A DNA stretch of 64,000 nucleotides. It comes from an uncultured Methylocystaceae bacterium (GTDB taxonomy: Bacteria > Pseudomonadota > Alphaproteobacteria > Rhizobiales > Beijerinckiaceae). The stretch is taken from contig CAIQCB010000059.1 of NCBI GenBank assembly GCA_903870245.1, positions 27,146-91,145 of the forward strand, given 5' to 3'. The position numbers and the translations under genes were made by a program. The notes beneath the pieces were generated by a model. That model saw only the letters and a list, made by a program, of their open reading frames with translations. It made no database searches and was not told the origin of the DNA. This document shows, piece by piece, positions 1-9,715 of the stretch (positions within the stretch are counted from its first letter, which is position 1; the number at the start of each line of letters is the position of its first letter).

Positions 1-374
1 ACACGCATTAATGTTGTGTTTGTAAGAGCGTCTTTCCGATCAATCGGCCCTTGAGTCGAATCGCATCTCAATTTCAAAAAATGTTTGTTTCCCTGCGAAC
101 ACGAACCGCAAGCTCATTTGCATTTCTGGATTCTCAACCAAGGCAAGCCATGCGCGCATCATGAATTTGAGCGCAAAACAAACAGCATGAGTAATTAATA
201 GGCGATTTGTCCTCAAATAAATCAAGCATTTGTTGTAATTATCTCACACCTCATAACATTTCATGTCGTTATTGTTTTTCCATGTTGAATTCATTTCGTG
301 ACAGGCTCAATTTTCGCGAGCGTCAACGACACACCAATCAATCCCGCCATATATTTGCACAAGAGGACCACATC

Positions 375-1208
375 ATGAATAAGAAGCTCGCGCTCGTTGC
401 CATGACGACGCTATCATTCGCAGGGACCTCATTTGCCGCCGATCTTCCTACGCGCAAGGAGCCGGTTCTTGCGCCACCGCCGGCGTTGACCTGGAACGGT
501 CTCTATGTTGGCGCGAACATCGGTGGCGCCTGGTCCGGCAGTAACTCCGGCTCACTGCAAGTCTATGGCGGAGCGCCTGCGCTCAGCGCCGTGCCGCTTG
601 GAAGCAACGCGTTCAATAACTACGGCGGTCTGATCGGCGGCGGCCAGGTTGGTTACAACTATCAGATGTCGAGCTTCCTTATCGGCGCCGAAGCGGATAT
701 CCAGGGATTGGCGGCCAGCAATGGCGGCGTCAACTACCTGGGCGCTTCTTCCGGCGGCGGAGTCAACTATACGACCTTCGGCAAGGCGGTGAGCAATCTG
801 CAATATATCGGTACGGTGCGCGGTCGCGTCGGTTATCTCGTGACGCCGAGCCTGCTGGCGTATGGCACGGCCGGCTTCGCCTATGGCGGCGTGTCTTCGA
901 CTGTTTATCTGGCGACCAGTGGTTCGGATGGCACGGGCGGCGGCGGCGCCCTCTCCTACGCCAACACGCAAACCGGCTGGACGGCTGGCGGCGGCCTTGA
1001 ATGGATGTTCGCGCCGAACTGGTCGGCGAAGGCCGAGTATCTCTACTACAGCCTGTCTAACAGCTATGCGAGCACAACCATCGTCGACGCCGGCAATGCC
1101 TGGGCCTATGGCGTTGGCGCATCGCGTAGCTATAACGGCAACATCGTTCGCGCGGGCGTGAACTATCACGTCAACTGGAGCCCGGCTCCGGTCGTTGCGA
1201 AATATTGA
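375..1208 (+). CDS. Outer-membrane beta-barrel porin (Omp25/Omp31-like)
   Basis: 277-residue secreted outer-membrane protein. The first 22 residues form a signal peptide ending in SFAA, followed by a Pro-rich linker (PVLAPPPA) and the family hallmark WNGLYVGANIGG. The rest alternates Gly/aromatic beta-strands (GGGQVGYNYQ, GAEADIQG, GTVRGRVGY, GWTAGGGLEWMFAPNWSAKAEYLYY) and ends in VRAGVNYHVNW, as in alphaproteobacterial Omp31-type eight-stranded barrels. I chose the ATG at 375 because the signal peptide begins there and AGAGGA precedes it; the frame is open further upstream but that part is not porin-like. A strong hairpin terminator follows. The same barrel type recurs fused to the TonB receptor at 42-46 kb. 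The exact solute or structural role cannot be told from sequence. Confidence 0.9.
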   Translation: MNKKLALVAMTTLSFAGTSFAADLPTRKEPVLAPPPALTWNGLYVGANIGGAWSGSNSGSLQVYGGAPALSAVPLGSNAFNNYGGLIGGGQVGYNYQMSSFLIGAEADIQGLAASNGGVNYLGASSGGGVNYTTFGKAVSNLQYIGTVRGRVGYLVTPSLLAYGTAGFAYGGVSSTVYLATSGSDGTGGGGALSYANTQTGWTAGGGLEWMFAPNWSAKAEYLYYSLSNSYASTTIVDAGNAWAYGVGASRSYNGNIVRAGVNYHVNWSPAPVVAKY

Positions 1209-1255
1209 GGCGACGCATCATCCGGCACGGGTGATGTCTCCAGGAAATATTTTTG

Positions 1256-1284
1256 AAGCCCGGCCCTGCGGCCGGGCTTTTTTT
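1256..1284 (+). terminator. Rho-independent terminator after the porin
   Basis: Perfect 10-bp inverted repeat AAGCCCGGCC / GGCCGGGCTT with a 4-nt loop (CTGC) followed by a run of T. It lies 48 bp after the porin stop codon. Confidence 0.9.
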
Positions 1285-1454
1285 ACCGCCACGGACAGCG
1301 AAAACGCCCCGCCATCCCGGCGGCCTCATGTCTGGCGCTTGCCCTTTGCTCAAAAACGCTCATTCTGGAGACGACCGCCCCGGATGTGCGGAAATGCCTG
1401 CGCATCAGCAGGCGCGCGCAATCCATTACGGCGCGTCAGAAGCGGGAGGCGATC

Positions 1455-2987
1455 ATGGCGGATCAGCAGGTTATATCCGGCCCAAATTTCGCGCTGGGGG
1501 TCGCCATGAATGATCTTCCCGATGGCGCCGTGGTCTCGGGCCATGTCGCGGGCAAGGAGGCGATCATGGTGCGCCGGGGGCCGCAGGTCTTCGTCCTGGG
1601 AGCCTATTGCAGCCATTATCATGCGCCGCTTGCCGATGGATTGGTCGTTGGAGACGAGATCCGATGTCCATGGCATCACGCTTGTTTCAGTCTCAAAACA
1701 GGCGCCGCGACGCGCGCTCCGGCATTCGACGCTTTGCGCGCCTGGCGCGTCGAACGCGTCGGAGACGTCTATTTCGCCCGCGAGCCCCTTAAGCCAGAAC
1801 CGCCCAACGCCGTGGTCCTTCCCGACCCGCCCAAACGCATCGTTATTGTCGGCGGCGGGGCCGCCGGCTTCGCCGCCGCCTACACTCTCCGCGCGGAGGG
1901 TTGGGACGGCTTGCTCGAACTCGTCTCCGCCGACCAGACCGCCCCCTACGACCGGCCGAATCTCTCCAAGGATTACCTCGCCGGCTCCGCCAGTCCCGAC
2001 TGGCTGCCGTTGCGCGCTTCGGACTGGTATCGCGATCATGGCGTTCAGCTTCGTCTCGGGCGTCGGGCGCTGGCGCTGGACGCTCGCGCCCGACGTTTGT
2101 CGCTCGACGACGGCGCCGAGATCGCCTTTGATCGGTTGCTGATCGCCACCGGCGCCGACCCCGTGCGCTTGACGACGCCCGGCGCCGATCTGCCGCATGT
2201 GCATTACTTGCGCTCGCTGGCCGATAGCGATCGCCTGATTGCCGCTTGCGCCGGCGTCAAAACCGTGGCGATCATCGGGGCCAGCTTCATCGGTCTCGAA
2301 GTCGCCGCGGCCCTGCGTGCGCGAGGGTTAGAGGTGCGCGTTGTCGCGCCGGAAGCCATACCGATGGCGCGCATACTGGGTCCGGAGCTCGGCGCGCATG
2401 TCCGAAAGCTGCATGAAGACCACGGCGTGATATTTCACCTCGGGGATATTGCGACGCAGATCGCTGACCGGCGCCTCACATTGCGCAGCGGGGCCGTCGT
2501 CGATGCCGATCTCGTTGTTGTTGGCGTCGGCGTCCGCCCTAATCTCGCGCTCGCCGAGCAGGCCGGCCTCGCCGTCGACAAGGGTGTGCTGGTCGATGAG
2601 TTTCTGGCGACCAGCGCGTCTGATATCTACGCAGCCGGAGATATCGCCAGTTGGCCAGACAGGGCGTCGGGCGGTCGTCTACGGGTGGAGCACTGGGTGG
2701 TGGCGGAGCGCCAGGGGCGGACCGCGGCCCGGAATATGCTCGGCTATCGAGAAAAATTCGACGCGACGCCCTTTTTCTGGAGCCAGCATTACGACCAGAC
2801 CATCTCCTATGTCGGTCATGCGGCGGCCTGGGATCGAATTGAAATTACCGGCGCGCCGGAAAGCGGAGACTGCATCGTGGCCTATTACGAAGGCGATATT
2901 CGCCGTGCTGTCGCCACTCTCGGCCGCGACCAGGACAGCCTGCGGGCGGAAGTTGATTTCGAAAACGCCATCGTCGCGGCTTCCTGA
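1455..2987 (+). CDS. Rieske [2Fe-2S] / FAD-dependent oxidoreductase
   Basis: 510 residues. The N-terminal Rieske domain carries C52-x-H54 (YCSHYHAPL) and C71-x2-H74 (CPWHHACF), which bind a [2Fe-2S] cluster. From about residue 115 a pyridine-nucleotide-disulfide oxidoreductase follows, with an FAD Rossmann motif (IVIVGGGAAGFAAA), a second NAD(P)H-binding motif (VAIIGASFIGLEVA) and the FAD-binding signature SDIYAAGDIA. The order matches the AIFM3-like/ferredoxin-reductase family. The likely role is electron transfer from NAD(P)H to an unknown acceptor, in the cytoplasm. Start: ATG at 1455 with GGGAGG a few bases upstream; the open frame continues upstream without family similarity. No ferredoxin or oxygenase partner is adjacent, so the substrate is unknown. 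Confidence 0.88.
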   Translation: MADQQVISGPNFALGVAMNDLPDGAVVSGHVAGKEAIMVRRGPQVFVLGAYCSHYHAPLADGLVVGDEIRCPWHHACFSLKTGAATRAPAFDALRAWRVERVGDVYFAREPLKPEPPNAVVLPDPPKRIVIVGGGAAGFAAAYTLRAEGWDGLLELVSADQTAPYDRPNLSKDYLAGSASPDWLPLRASDWYRDHGVQLRLGRRALALDARARRLSLDDGAEIAFDRLLIATGADPVRLTTPGADLPHVHYLRSLADSDRLIAACAGVKTVAIIGASFIGLEVAAALRARGLEVRVVAPEAIPMARILGPELGAHVRKLHEDHGVIFHLGDIATQIADRRLTLRSGAVVDADLVVVGVGVRPNLALAEQAGLAVDKGVLVDEFLATSASDIYAAGDIASWPDRASGGRLRVEHWVVAERQGRTAARNMLGYREKFDATPFFWSQHYDQTISYVGHAAAWDRIEITGAPESGDCIVAYYEGDIRRAVATLGRDQDSLRAEVDFENAIVAAS

Positions 2988-3019
2988 CCCGCGACGACGA
3001 CTGTAGAGCCGCTAAAGCC

Positions 3020-6000
3020 TCAGTCGAGTCGACCGGTGGCGTGGCCGAGCATGGTGTAAACCTTGCCGGTGACGCCAGTGAGCAACGACAGTGTCCTTGA
3101 GCCGTCCAGATCGCCTCGGCTTGTCTCGACCAGTAACTCCTCAAAATTGCGGATATATTGATCGATGGTGGCATGCAGTTCCGGGTCGATCCGGTAACGT
3201 CGGCCGATCTCCAGAAAAGTCTGTCGTCCCTGGGCCGTGTAGAGCCGCCGACCGAAGAGCCCGCCTTTCTCGCCGCTTTGATAGCGGCGCCATACGTCTT
3301 CGACTTCACGATCATCGACCATGCTGGCGATATCGAGAGAAAGATTGGCAAGTCCTTTGGCAACCTCAGGTTGCGCCGGCGCCGGCTCGGGCGCCAATGG
3401 CGTGGGCTCGGGGGCCAATAATGGCGCCGGCGGCGGCGCGCCCCGTTCGACGCGATCCTTCAGACTGCTGAGCCAGCCGCCTTCCGGGACAGCCGGGCGA
3501 GCAGGCGGGGGCGGATCGAAGTCAGGCAAAGTTCCGGGCGCCGGAGCAGGCGCCGCCGGACGCTCGACCGGCGCAAACTGGCGGGGCGGCGGGGGCGGAT
3601 TGAAGTCAGGCGAAGCCTCGGGCAGTGGAGCAGACGCCGCCGGACGCTCGACCGGCGCAAGCTGGCGGGGCGGCTGCGGATTGAAGTCAGGCGAAGGCTC
3701 GGGCAACGGGGCGGGCGCAGCCGGTCGCTCGATCGACTCAAGCCGGCGGGGCGGCGGCGCAAAAGCGCTCGGCGCGTCGGCGGGCGGCGGCGCGGAGATG
3801 TCGAACTCCTGTCCTGACCGGGTGACAAAATTTGTCAGTTCTTTGAGGGCCTTGACCTGATCGATGACAACTCGGCGCAGAGCGGTTGCCTGCGCCGTCG
3901 TCTCGCGCGGTAATTCTTCGGCTCCCTTGCGAACTTCGGCGCGCGTTTCCTCGATTTCTGAGCGGATTTTACCGGAGAGGTCGCGGATTTCTCCTGCCGC
4001 TGTTTCGAAACTGCTGCGCGCGTCGCGGAATAGCCTCGACATTTCCGCATTCGCCTCGGCCAACGCCACGCGCATCTCCTCGGCGACGAGAAGGCTCTCG
4101 TCCTTCGCAGCCGCGCGGGCCTGCGCGAAACGGTTCTCGATCAAATCGGCAGTCCGACCTGTGGCGTCCTCAAGCGCAGTCCCGACGTTCTGCGAACGCT
4201 CTTCGATGGTCTGGAGGGCCTTCTCCATCGTCGCCGACAGTCCGTCCATCGAGACCTCGAAGGCGGCGCGCTTTTCTTCGAGCTGGGCGACATGGCGCGC
4301 CAGCGCCGCGTGACGTTCGTCGAAAGCGGTGTCCAGCGTTTGCTGACTCTGCGTGAGCTGTTGCGCGCTGTCGATAAGCAAAGAGTGTCTCTGCTCAAGA
4401 GAGCCGACGAAAGCCTCTGCGCCCTGCATCGTATCCCTGGAGACGGCGCCAAGCTGGTTTACCTGAGCCGAGATATTGCCGACGACCTCTCGGAATTCGA
4501 CCAGACGTTTGCCAATCTCCGCCTCCAGTCCGGTAAGATTGCCGCCGGTCTTGTCGAGGATATTGGAGAGGGAGACATTGGTTTCATCGAGCTTTGCGAC
4601 GACTGCCGGCAAGTCGGCGCGGATACGATCATTCATTTCCATCAGCGCCGTGATCGATGCGTTCGCTCCTTCCTCGATGGCCCGTGCGAGTGAGCTCTGG
4701 GACTGATCGAGAGTGCGCACCAGTTCGTCGCGTCTTTCAGCGAGATGGCGAGCGATGGCCGAACCTCGGCTCTCAATGGCGTTGGCGACGAGTTCGCCAA
4801 CATTGGCGAGTTCGCGCGTCACGACGCCGCCCTTTTCCCCGAGGGCGGTTTCGACGCCATCCAGTCCCTGGTCAAGCGTCGACTGTAATTGTCCCAGTCG
4901 GCTCTCCAGCGATGCGCTGATCTCCCCGATCCGGGCCGCCAGCGTCGCACCGAGATCGCCCGTGCGGGCGTGCAAGGTCGTGTCGAGTTCGCGTCGCGCC
5001 TCCGACAGGATCTGATTGATGTCCTCCAGCCGCGCGCCGACAGCATCGACGATCGCGCGACTGCGTTCGCCCAGTTCGGCCGACGCCAGTCCGAGACGTT
5101 CGACGACATTTTTTTCGAGACGTTCGATCCGGCCATCCAGCGCTTGCGAGATTTCATCGGCGTTTTTGCCGAAGACATTATCAATTCGTTGTGCGCCTGA
5201 CTCCAGCACCTGCGAGAGTTCGCCGCCGCGAGCGGAGAGCTTCTCCTCAAGCTGCTTCAGTCTGTCGTCGAGCGCGGCGGACATCGTGCGGCCGCCTTCT
5301 CCCATAGCGCGGGCGATTTCCAGCGCATGGGTGGCGAGCGATGTTTCAAGTCGTTTTCCGCCGGCGCTGAGACCTGCGTCCATCTTCTGCGCCAGCGCTT
5401 CAACACGTTCGGTCGCCTCTTTAGCGCGCGCAACGCCGATGTCCTCGAAAGCGCCAATTGATTGGTTCAACGAGGCTGCGAGTTCCTGAGATTGTTCGCC
5501 GATTTTTTCGACGACTGCGCCGCCCTTTTCCGAGAATGCGCGATTAAGCTCCTCGATCCGTGCATCGAAGGCCTCCAGAAGCTTGGAACCGCGCACGTCA
5601 ATCGCTTGATCGAGCAGGCCAAGGCGCTGATCGATTTCATGCGAGAAATGCCGGGAGTTGTCGCCAATTCTGGAAGCGAGATGGTCCGTCTGAGCGACAA
5701 TTCTGTCGACCAGCGCGCCGCCATGCTGTGCAAGAGTTTGATCGATGGCCTGTATCCGGTTGTCCACCGCCTCGACCAATGTGCTGGCGCGCTCTCCCAG
5801 TCGCGCATCGGCGTCTGCCGTCTGCTCGGAAAGACGTTGAACCAGCGCGTCTCCCTTATCGCCGATAATCTTCTCGATGGCGTCGAGACGTTGGGCCACG
5901 TCCTCGGAAAGACGCGTGGCGTGGCCGCCAATGCGCTCTGCGAGTTCGCCGCCGTCTCGGACGAGATTTTCTTCGTAACGACCCAATTGGTCGGATAGGG

Positions 6001-8920
6001 TCGAAATGACCTGGTGGCCTTGCGAGAGCATCGACGTTTCGAGCGTCTTGAGGCGATCTCCGAGTTGTTCGGCCATTCTTTCGCCCTGGGTGGCGATGGC
6101 GAGCACGGCGTCGCCGGCGGTCGTCGTCAGACGCTCATGCAATGCCCCGGCGTTGTCGGACAGGGCCGCAACGACGACGGAGGTTGTGTGGTCGAGGTTT
6201 TGGCGCAGCGTTTCGCCCGCCTCGGTCATGACCGCGACCCTTGCGCCAAGCAGATCGTCGACGCGAAGGGTCTGTTCGGCGATGATGTCCTGGACGCCTT
6301 CCGAGCGCCGCAGCACGGTCTCCTCGAAGGCTTCGAGACGAGCGGTGAGCTCCGCACTGGCAGTCTCCGAATGCGTGGCCAGTTTCTGACCGATTTCGGC
6401 GGCCCGCTCGATGATGCGCTCCTCGAAATCGGCGACGCCTTGCGACAGCGCGGCGCCGAGGTCCTCGCTTTTCGCCAGGAGATTGGCGGTCGCTGTCTTG
6501 CTTTCCATGCCGAGAGTTTCGGCCATGGAGCGCACGCTCTCGCCGAGTTTGGCGCTGGCCTGCTCACTTCGTTCGATGACCTCTGCGCTTTGACGCGTCA
6601 CGGCCTCCTCGAAGGCCTCCAGGCGTTCTGTGAGAGTCGTATGCGCCCTTTCTCCTGCCTCGGCGATCCGAGCGGTGGCGTCTTCGCTTCGCTGCAAAAC
6701 GTTTTGCAAAGTCTCGACGCTTTCACCGATTGTCGAAGCCACGGCGTCGCCGCTCTGGGAAATCCGGGCCAGCGCGTCTTCGCTCTGGCGGAGCAGGGTG
6801 TCTTCGAAATGCGCAACGCCTTCCGAGATTTTGGCGGCGACTTGTTCGCTATGGGCGACAGCGCGCGCCGCAAGATCCTCGCTGTGTCGCGTCAGGCTGT
6901 TGTCGAGAGCGGCGATCTGGAGCGAGGACTCGCGCGTCATGCGCTCGCCCTGTTCGGAAAGGCGAGCGATCGTCGCAGCGCTGGCCGACGCCAGCGTAGA
7001 GTCGAGGGCGCCAAATTGTCCGGCGAGAATTTCGTTGGCGCGTTTGGCGTTTTCGGCGATACGGTTGGCCGCTTCTTCACCCTGACGCGTGAGCGATTCC
7101 TCGAATTCGCCAAGGCCATCGGTGAAAGCCGCGCTGATGCGATCGCCATGTTCAGCGATGCGGGTTGCGGCTTCTGAACTGCTGCGCAGAACGACTTCCT
7201 CGAAGGCCGCCAGACGCTCAACAAGCGTCTTTTCGAGCGTTTGTCCATGCAAACCGACACGGTCGACGATTTCGCCGCCGCGCCCGATCGCCACATCCTC
7301 GAAGCGCCGCAAGCGATCGGCGAGCGTCTCGGTCACGCGATCGCCATGCGCGCCGATGGCGGAAACCGCCTCATTGGCGACCGCAATAAAACGCTCCTGG
7401 AGCGAGTCGACCTGTTCGGCGAGCGCGCTTGCGCTTTGCGCGAGAGTTTGCGCCAGCGTGTCCTGCATCGATTGCGCGCGCCGGTCGATCTCTTCCTTCG
7501 TTCTGTCCTGCGCATGATCCATCAAGGCGCCCAAACGCGTCTCGGCGCCGTCGAAAGCGGATTTGGCCAGGGTGATCTGCTCGGCGACGCGCGTGACAAG
7601 TCGCTCGGAAGTGTCGGCCAGAGAGCGGTCGAGCGCCCCGCCATGATTGGCGATTGTCTCGTGGATAGACGCGCCGGTTTCTGACAGACGACCGACAATC
7701 CTGTCGCCCTGTTCGCTGATCGACTGATTGAATCCTTGTCCAAAAGCGTCGAGTTTTTCGACAAAGCCTGCGCCGCGCGCAGACAGGTCCTCGCCCAGGG
7801 CGTCGCTTTTCGCCTGCAAGCGTCGTCCGGCGTCCTCGACGCCGTCGTTGAGCCCGCGGGTCATGGTTTCGCTGGCGTCGATGATTTTTTGGGTGACGTC
7901 GTCGCCAGCCCGCGCAAGCACGCTGACGACTTTGTCGCCATGCGAGGAGAGGGTCGTTTCGAAGCCGTCGCCAGCTTTTTCGAGAGCGAGTTTGATCTCC
8001 TCGCTTTTGGTGCCAAGCGAGGCTGTCACGCGGGCGCCAGCGGCGCTGACCGCTTCGGCGAGATGCGCGGAGGTTGCGGCAAGCTCCTGGGAAAGCGCAT
8101 CGCGCGCGCCGAATAATGACGTGCGCGCATTGTCGGCGTTGACGAGGATCGCTTCGCGCTCTCGCGTGAGTTCGTCAATTAACTGGCGGATGCGACGCTC
8201 GTTTTCGGCGTAGGAGCGTTCGAGATTGGTGACTTCGGTGCGGACGATGACTTCGAGTTCGCCGGCGCGGGCCAGGGCGCGCTCGATGCCGTCGCCCATT
8301 GAGGCGGCCTCGCGACGGATCGCCTGGGACAGAGACACAACCTGCTCCGTGGCGACGCTTTCAGGTTCGATCAGGCGGATCGCGACTTCAGTCATAGAGT
8401 TCGCGACATGGCGCATGTCGTGGGCGCGTCGCGCCATCAGACCAGTGATAAACAGAAACGCGACAGGCCCGACCAGTGCGGCAAGGCTGAGAAGGGCGCC
8501 GGGCGACATGAGCGGCCCGCCGTCGCCAAGAATCTCTCCCTTATGAAAGTAGACATAAAGGGTCCAGGCGAGCGTCCATAGCGCCATGGAGCCGAAGGTC
8601 GCCGCCATGATTGTGCGATCCTGCGGCAGTTGCAGGGCCTGGCGCAATTCACCGATGGTTCTGCGATCGTCATTGGCGGGCGTCTCGGCGGGCGATACGA
8701 CGGACGGCTTCTGCAACGCCGGGGGGCGCGCGCTCATCGGGTCGTTGTTCGCTCTTGTGTCCCGGGCGTCGATTGCGTCGCCCCTGTCGGTCCTGATCTC
8801 GGAAGGGACCTCCCCAGCGCTTTCCGCCGGCTCTGGCAGGGCGTTCAGATCAAGCGCCTCCTCGATTGCCGACAAGGCGGCGCTCGCCGCGTCCTGGATT
8901 TTTCCCGAGTTCGACATCAT
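3020..8920 (-). CDS. Giant coiled-coil growth-pole-ring protein (GPR/RgsE-like)
   Basis: 1966 residues. After an acidic N-terminal cytoplasmic stretch come two membrane segments (about 105-126 and 138-163), then roughly 1450 residues of apolipoprotein-like amphipathic helical repeats rich in RIAEHGDRI/ERLAAFEE-type units. A proline-rich linker (about 1690-1830) and a conserved C-terminal module (EDVWRRYQSGEKGGLFGRR onward) complete it. Size and order match the Growth Pole Ring protein of Agrobacterium tumefaciens and RgsE of Sinorhizobium meliloti, which organise unipolar growth in Hyphomicrobiales. The assignment is from memory of architecture, not alignment. Start: ATG at 8920, with GGAG 5 bases upstream; the next codon (8917) is also ATG. 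It is divergent from the HPt gene; the shared region has a CtrA-like box. Antisense open frames inside are composition shadows. Confidence 0.75.
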   Translation of the reverse strand: MMSNSGKIQDAASAALSAIEEALDLNALPEPAESAGEVPSEIRTDRGDAIDARDTRANNDPMSARPPALQKPSVVSPAETPANDDRRTIGELRQALQLPQDRTIMAATFGSMALWTLAWTLYVYFHKGEILGDGGPLMSPGALLSLAALVGPVAFLFITGLMARRAHDMRHVANSMTEVAIRLIEPESVATEQVVSLSQAIRREAASMGDGIERALARAGELEVIVRTEVTNLERSYAENERRIRQLIDELTREREAILVNADNARTSLFGARDALSQELAATSAHLAEAVSAAGARVTASLGTKSEEIKLALEKAGDGFETTLSSHGDKVVSVLARAGDDVTQKIIDASETMTRGLNDGVEDAGRRLQAKSDALGEDLSARGAGFVEKLDAFGQGFNQSISEQGDRIVGRLSETGASIHETIANHGGALDRSLADTSERLVTRVAEQITLAKSAFDGAETRLGALMDHAQDRTKEEIDRRAQSMQDTLAQTLAQSASALAEQVDSLQERFIAVANEAVSAIGAHGDRVTETLADRLRRFEDVAIGRGGEIVDRVGLHGQTLEKTLVERLAAFEEVVLRSSSEAATRIAEHGDRISAAFTDGLGEFEESLTRQGEEAANRIAENAKRANEILAGQFGALDSTLASASAATIARLSEQGERMTRESSLQIAALDNSLTRHSEDLAARAVAHSEQVAAKISEGVAHFEDTLLRQSEDALARISQSGDAVASTIGESVETLQNVLQRSEDATARIAEAGERAHTTLTERLEAFEEAVTRQSAEVIERSEQASAKLGESVRSMAETLGMESKTATANLLAKSEDLGAALSQGVADFEERIIERAAEIGQKLATHSETASAELTARLEAFEETVLRRSEGVQDIIAEQTLRVDDLLGARVAVMTEAGETLRQNLDHTTSVVVAALSDNAGALHERLTTTAGDAVLAIATQGERMAEQLGDRLKTLETSMLSQGHQVISTLSDQLGRYEENLVRDGGELAERIGGHATRLSEDVAQRLDAIEKIIGDKGDALVQRLSEQTADADARLGERASTLVEAVDNRIQAIDQTLAQHGGALVDRIVAQTDHLASRIGDNSRHFSHEIDQRLGLLDQAIDVRGSKLLEAFDARIEELNRAFSEKGGAVVEKIGEQSQELAASLNQSIGAFEDIGVARAKEATERVEALAQKMDAGLSAGGKRLETSLATHALEIARAMGEGGRTMSAALDDRLKQLEEKLSARGGELSQVLESGAQRIDNVFGKNADEISQALDGRIERLEKNVVERLGLASAELGERSRAIVDAVGARLEDINQILSEARRELDTTLHARTGDLGATLAARIGEISASLESRLGQLQSTLDQGLDGVETALGEKGGVVTRELANVGELVANAIESRGSAIARHLAERRDELVRTLDQSQSSLARAIEEGANASITALMEMNDRIRADLPAVVAKLDETNVSLSNILDKTGGNLTGLEAEIGKRLVEFREVVGNISAQVNQLGAVSRDTMQGAEAFVGSLEQRHSLLIDSAQQLTQSQQTLDTAFDERHAALARHVAQLEEKRAAFEVSMDGLSATMEKALQTIEERSQNVGTALEDATGRTADLIENRFAQARAAAKDESLLVAEEMRVALAEANAEMSRLFRDARSSFETAAGEIRDLSGKIRSEIEETRAEVRKGAEELPRETTAQATALRRVVIDQVKALKELTNFVTRSGQEFDISAPPPADAPSAFAPPPRRLESIERPAAPAPLPEPSPDFNPQPPRQLAPVERPAASAPLPEASPDFNPPPPPRQFAPVERPAAPAPAPGTLPDFDPPPPARPAVPEGGWLSSLKDRVERGAPPPAPLLAPEPTPLAPEPAPAQPEVAKGLANLSLDIASMVDDREVEDVWRRYQSGEKGGLFGRRLYTAQGRQTFLEIGRRYRIDPELHATIDQYIRNFEELLVETSRGDLDGSRTLSLLTGVTGKVYTMLGHATGRLD
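3495..3760 (-). repeat. Three tandem ~84/81-bp repeats coding a Pro-rich linker
   Basis: The anchor GTCAGG recurs at 3521, 3605 and 3686 in near-identical surroundings, giving periods of 84 and 81 bp. Each unit encodes about 27-28 residues of the form ERPAAPAPLPEPSPDFNP-PPPRQ. It lies within the growth-pole-ring-like gene, between the coiled coil and the C-terminal module, and probably varies in copy number between strains. Confidence 0.85.
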
Positions 8921-9037
8921 GGATTCTCCGGGCGACCAGGGCGGTCGCCGCATGCACAAAAATGCTGGCCGGGCGATACATCGTCATGACGACGATCGCC
9001 CAACCACGCTCCGGGCCGACCTGACCCGCGCCAATTA

Positions 9038-9052
9038 TTAACTAATTCTTAC
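9038..9052. promoter_or_regulatory. Near-consensus CtrA box between divergent genes
   Basis: TTAA-N7-TTAC matches the CtrA consensus TTAA-N7-TTAA at seven of eight fixed positions. It lies 118 bp upstream of the growth-pole-ring-like gene and 168 bp upstream of the HPt gene. The rest of the 8921-9219 intergenic stretch is locally AT-rich and I see nothing else in it. Binding is inference. Confidence 0.35.
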
Positions 9053-9219
9053 CCTCTCATCGATCTAATTGAAATATGCGGCTCTCCCCATGTGGAAATG
9101 TCGTTAACAGAACTTCCATATTTTATTGACAAGCTCTAGCATTCAGAGCGCGATCTTTGGGGCAAGCCAGCTTGAGCGTCGATTTATATCATTTCAAAAC
9201 AGACATATAGGCGAATTTC

Positions 9220-9678
9220 ATGGAACGGGTCTGGCGCAAGGGCGCATCAATGTTGGCGGGGGTCGTGGAAGCTGGCGCGCGTCGTCGACCGGCGTCCACT
9301 CGGGGCGGCGAGCAGTCGATGGGCGCGTCGGGTTGCCTGGATCTGGATATCGAGCATCTCTCGCGACAGACTTTTGGCGACCCGGGACTGGAGGACGAAC
9401 TGCTGTCCCTGTTCGATGAACAGGCGGCGCAAATTCTGGCGCGACTGGCGGCGCCCTTTCCGGGAGGCGATCCGGCGCGGCGCGCCGATGCGGCGCACGC
9501 GCTGAAGGGATCGGCGCTGGCCATCGGGGCCGCCGCCACGGCATGGGCGGCGGACAATTACGAAACCGCCCTACGCAGACATTCCGCCGACGCCGAAACC
9601 CATCGGCTGGTCCTGGCGCGAACGATCGAAGCCGCGCGGCGGGCAGTCGCCGCGCGTCGACGGGCGCTGCGGCAATAG
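9220..9678 (+). CDS. HPt histidine phosphotransfer protein
   Basis: 152 residues. The C-terminal ~110 residues form an HPt four-helix domain with the phospho-acceptor motif AHALKGSALAIGA (His93). HPt proteins shuttle phosphate between receiver domains in multistep phosphorelays in the cytoplasm. No kinase or receiver lies beside it, so the partners are unknown. The first ~38 residues are Arg/Gly-rich and not part of the domain; later ATGs at 9250 and 9319 are possible starts, and neither the first nor these has a strong ribosome-binding site. It is transcribed away from the growth-pole-ring-like gene. Confidence 0.75.
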   Translation: MERVWRKGASMLAGVVEAGARRRPASTRGGEQSMGASGCLDLDIEHLSRQTFGDPGLEDELLSLFDEQAAQILARLAAPFPGGDPARRADAAHALKGSALAIGAAATAWAADNYETALRRHSADAETHRLVLARTIEAARRAVAARRRALRQ

Positions 9679-9715
9679 GCAGGCGTTGGACGGCGTTTAC
9701 GACAATCAGGGTCGC

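Noticed and set aside
40..225. 61-codon minus-strand frame near the window start
   Set aside because: No ribosome-binding site or domain; the 1-374 region is AT-rich and I see only porin leader sequence in it.
3495..3760. CRISPR-like spaced repeats
   Set aside because: The repeats are in frame, contiguous and encode Pro-rich protein; there are no unique spacers.
6014..7177. 387-codon open frame antisense to the giant coiled-coil gene
   Set aside because: It lacks any recognisable domain and lies wholly within a strongly supported gene with continuous heptad-like repeats; GC-rich repeats readily give such shadows.
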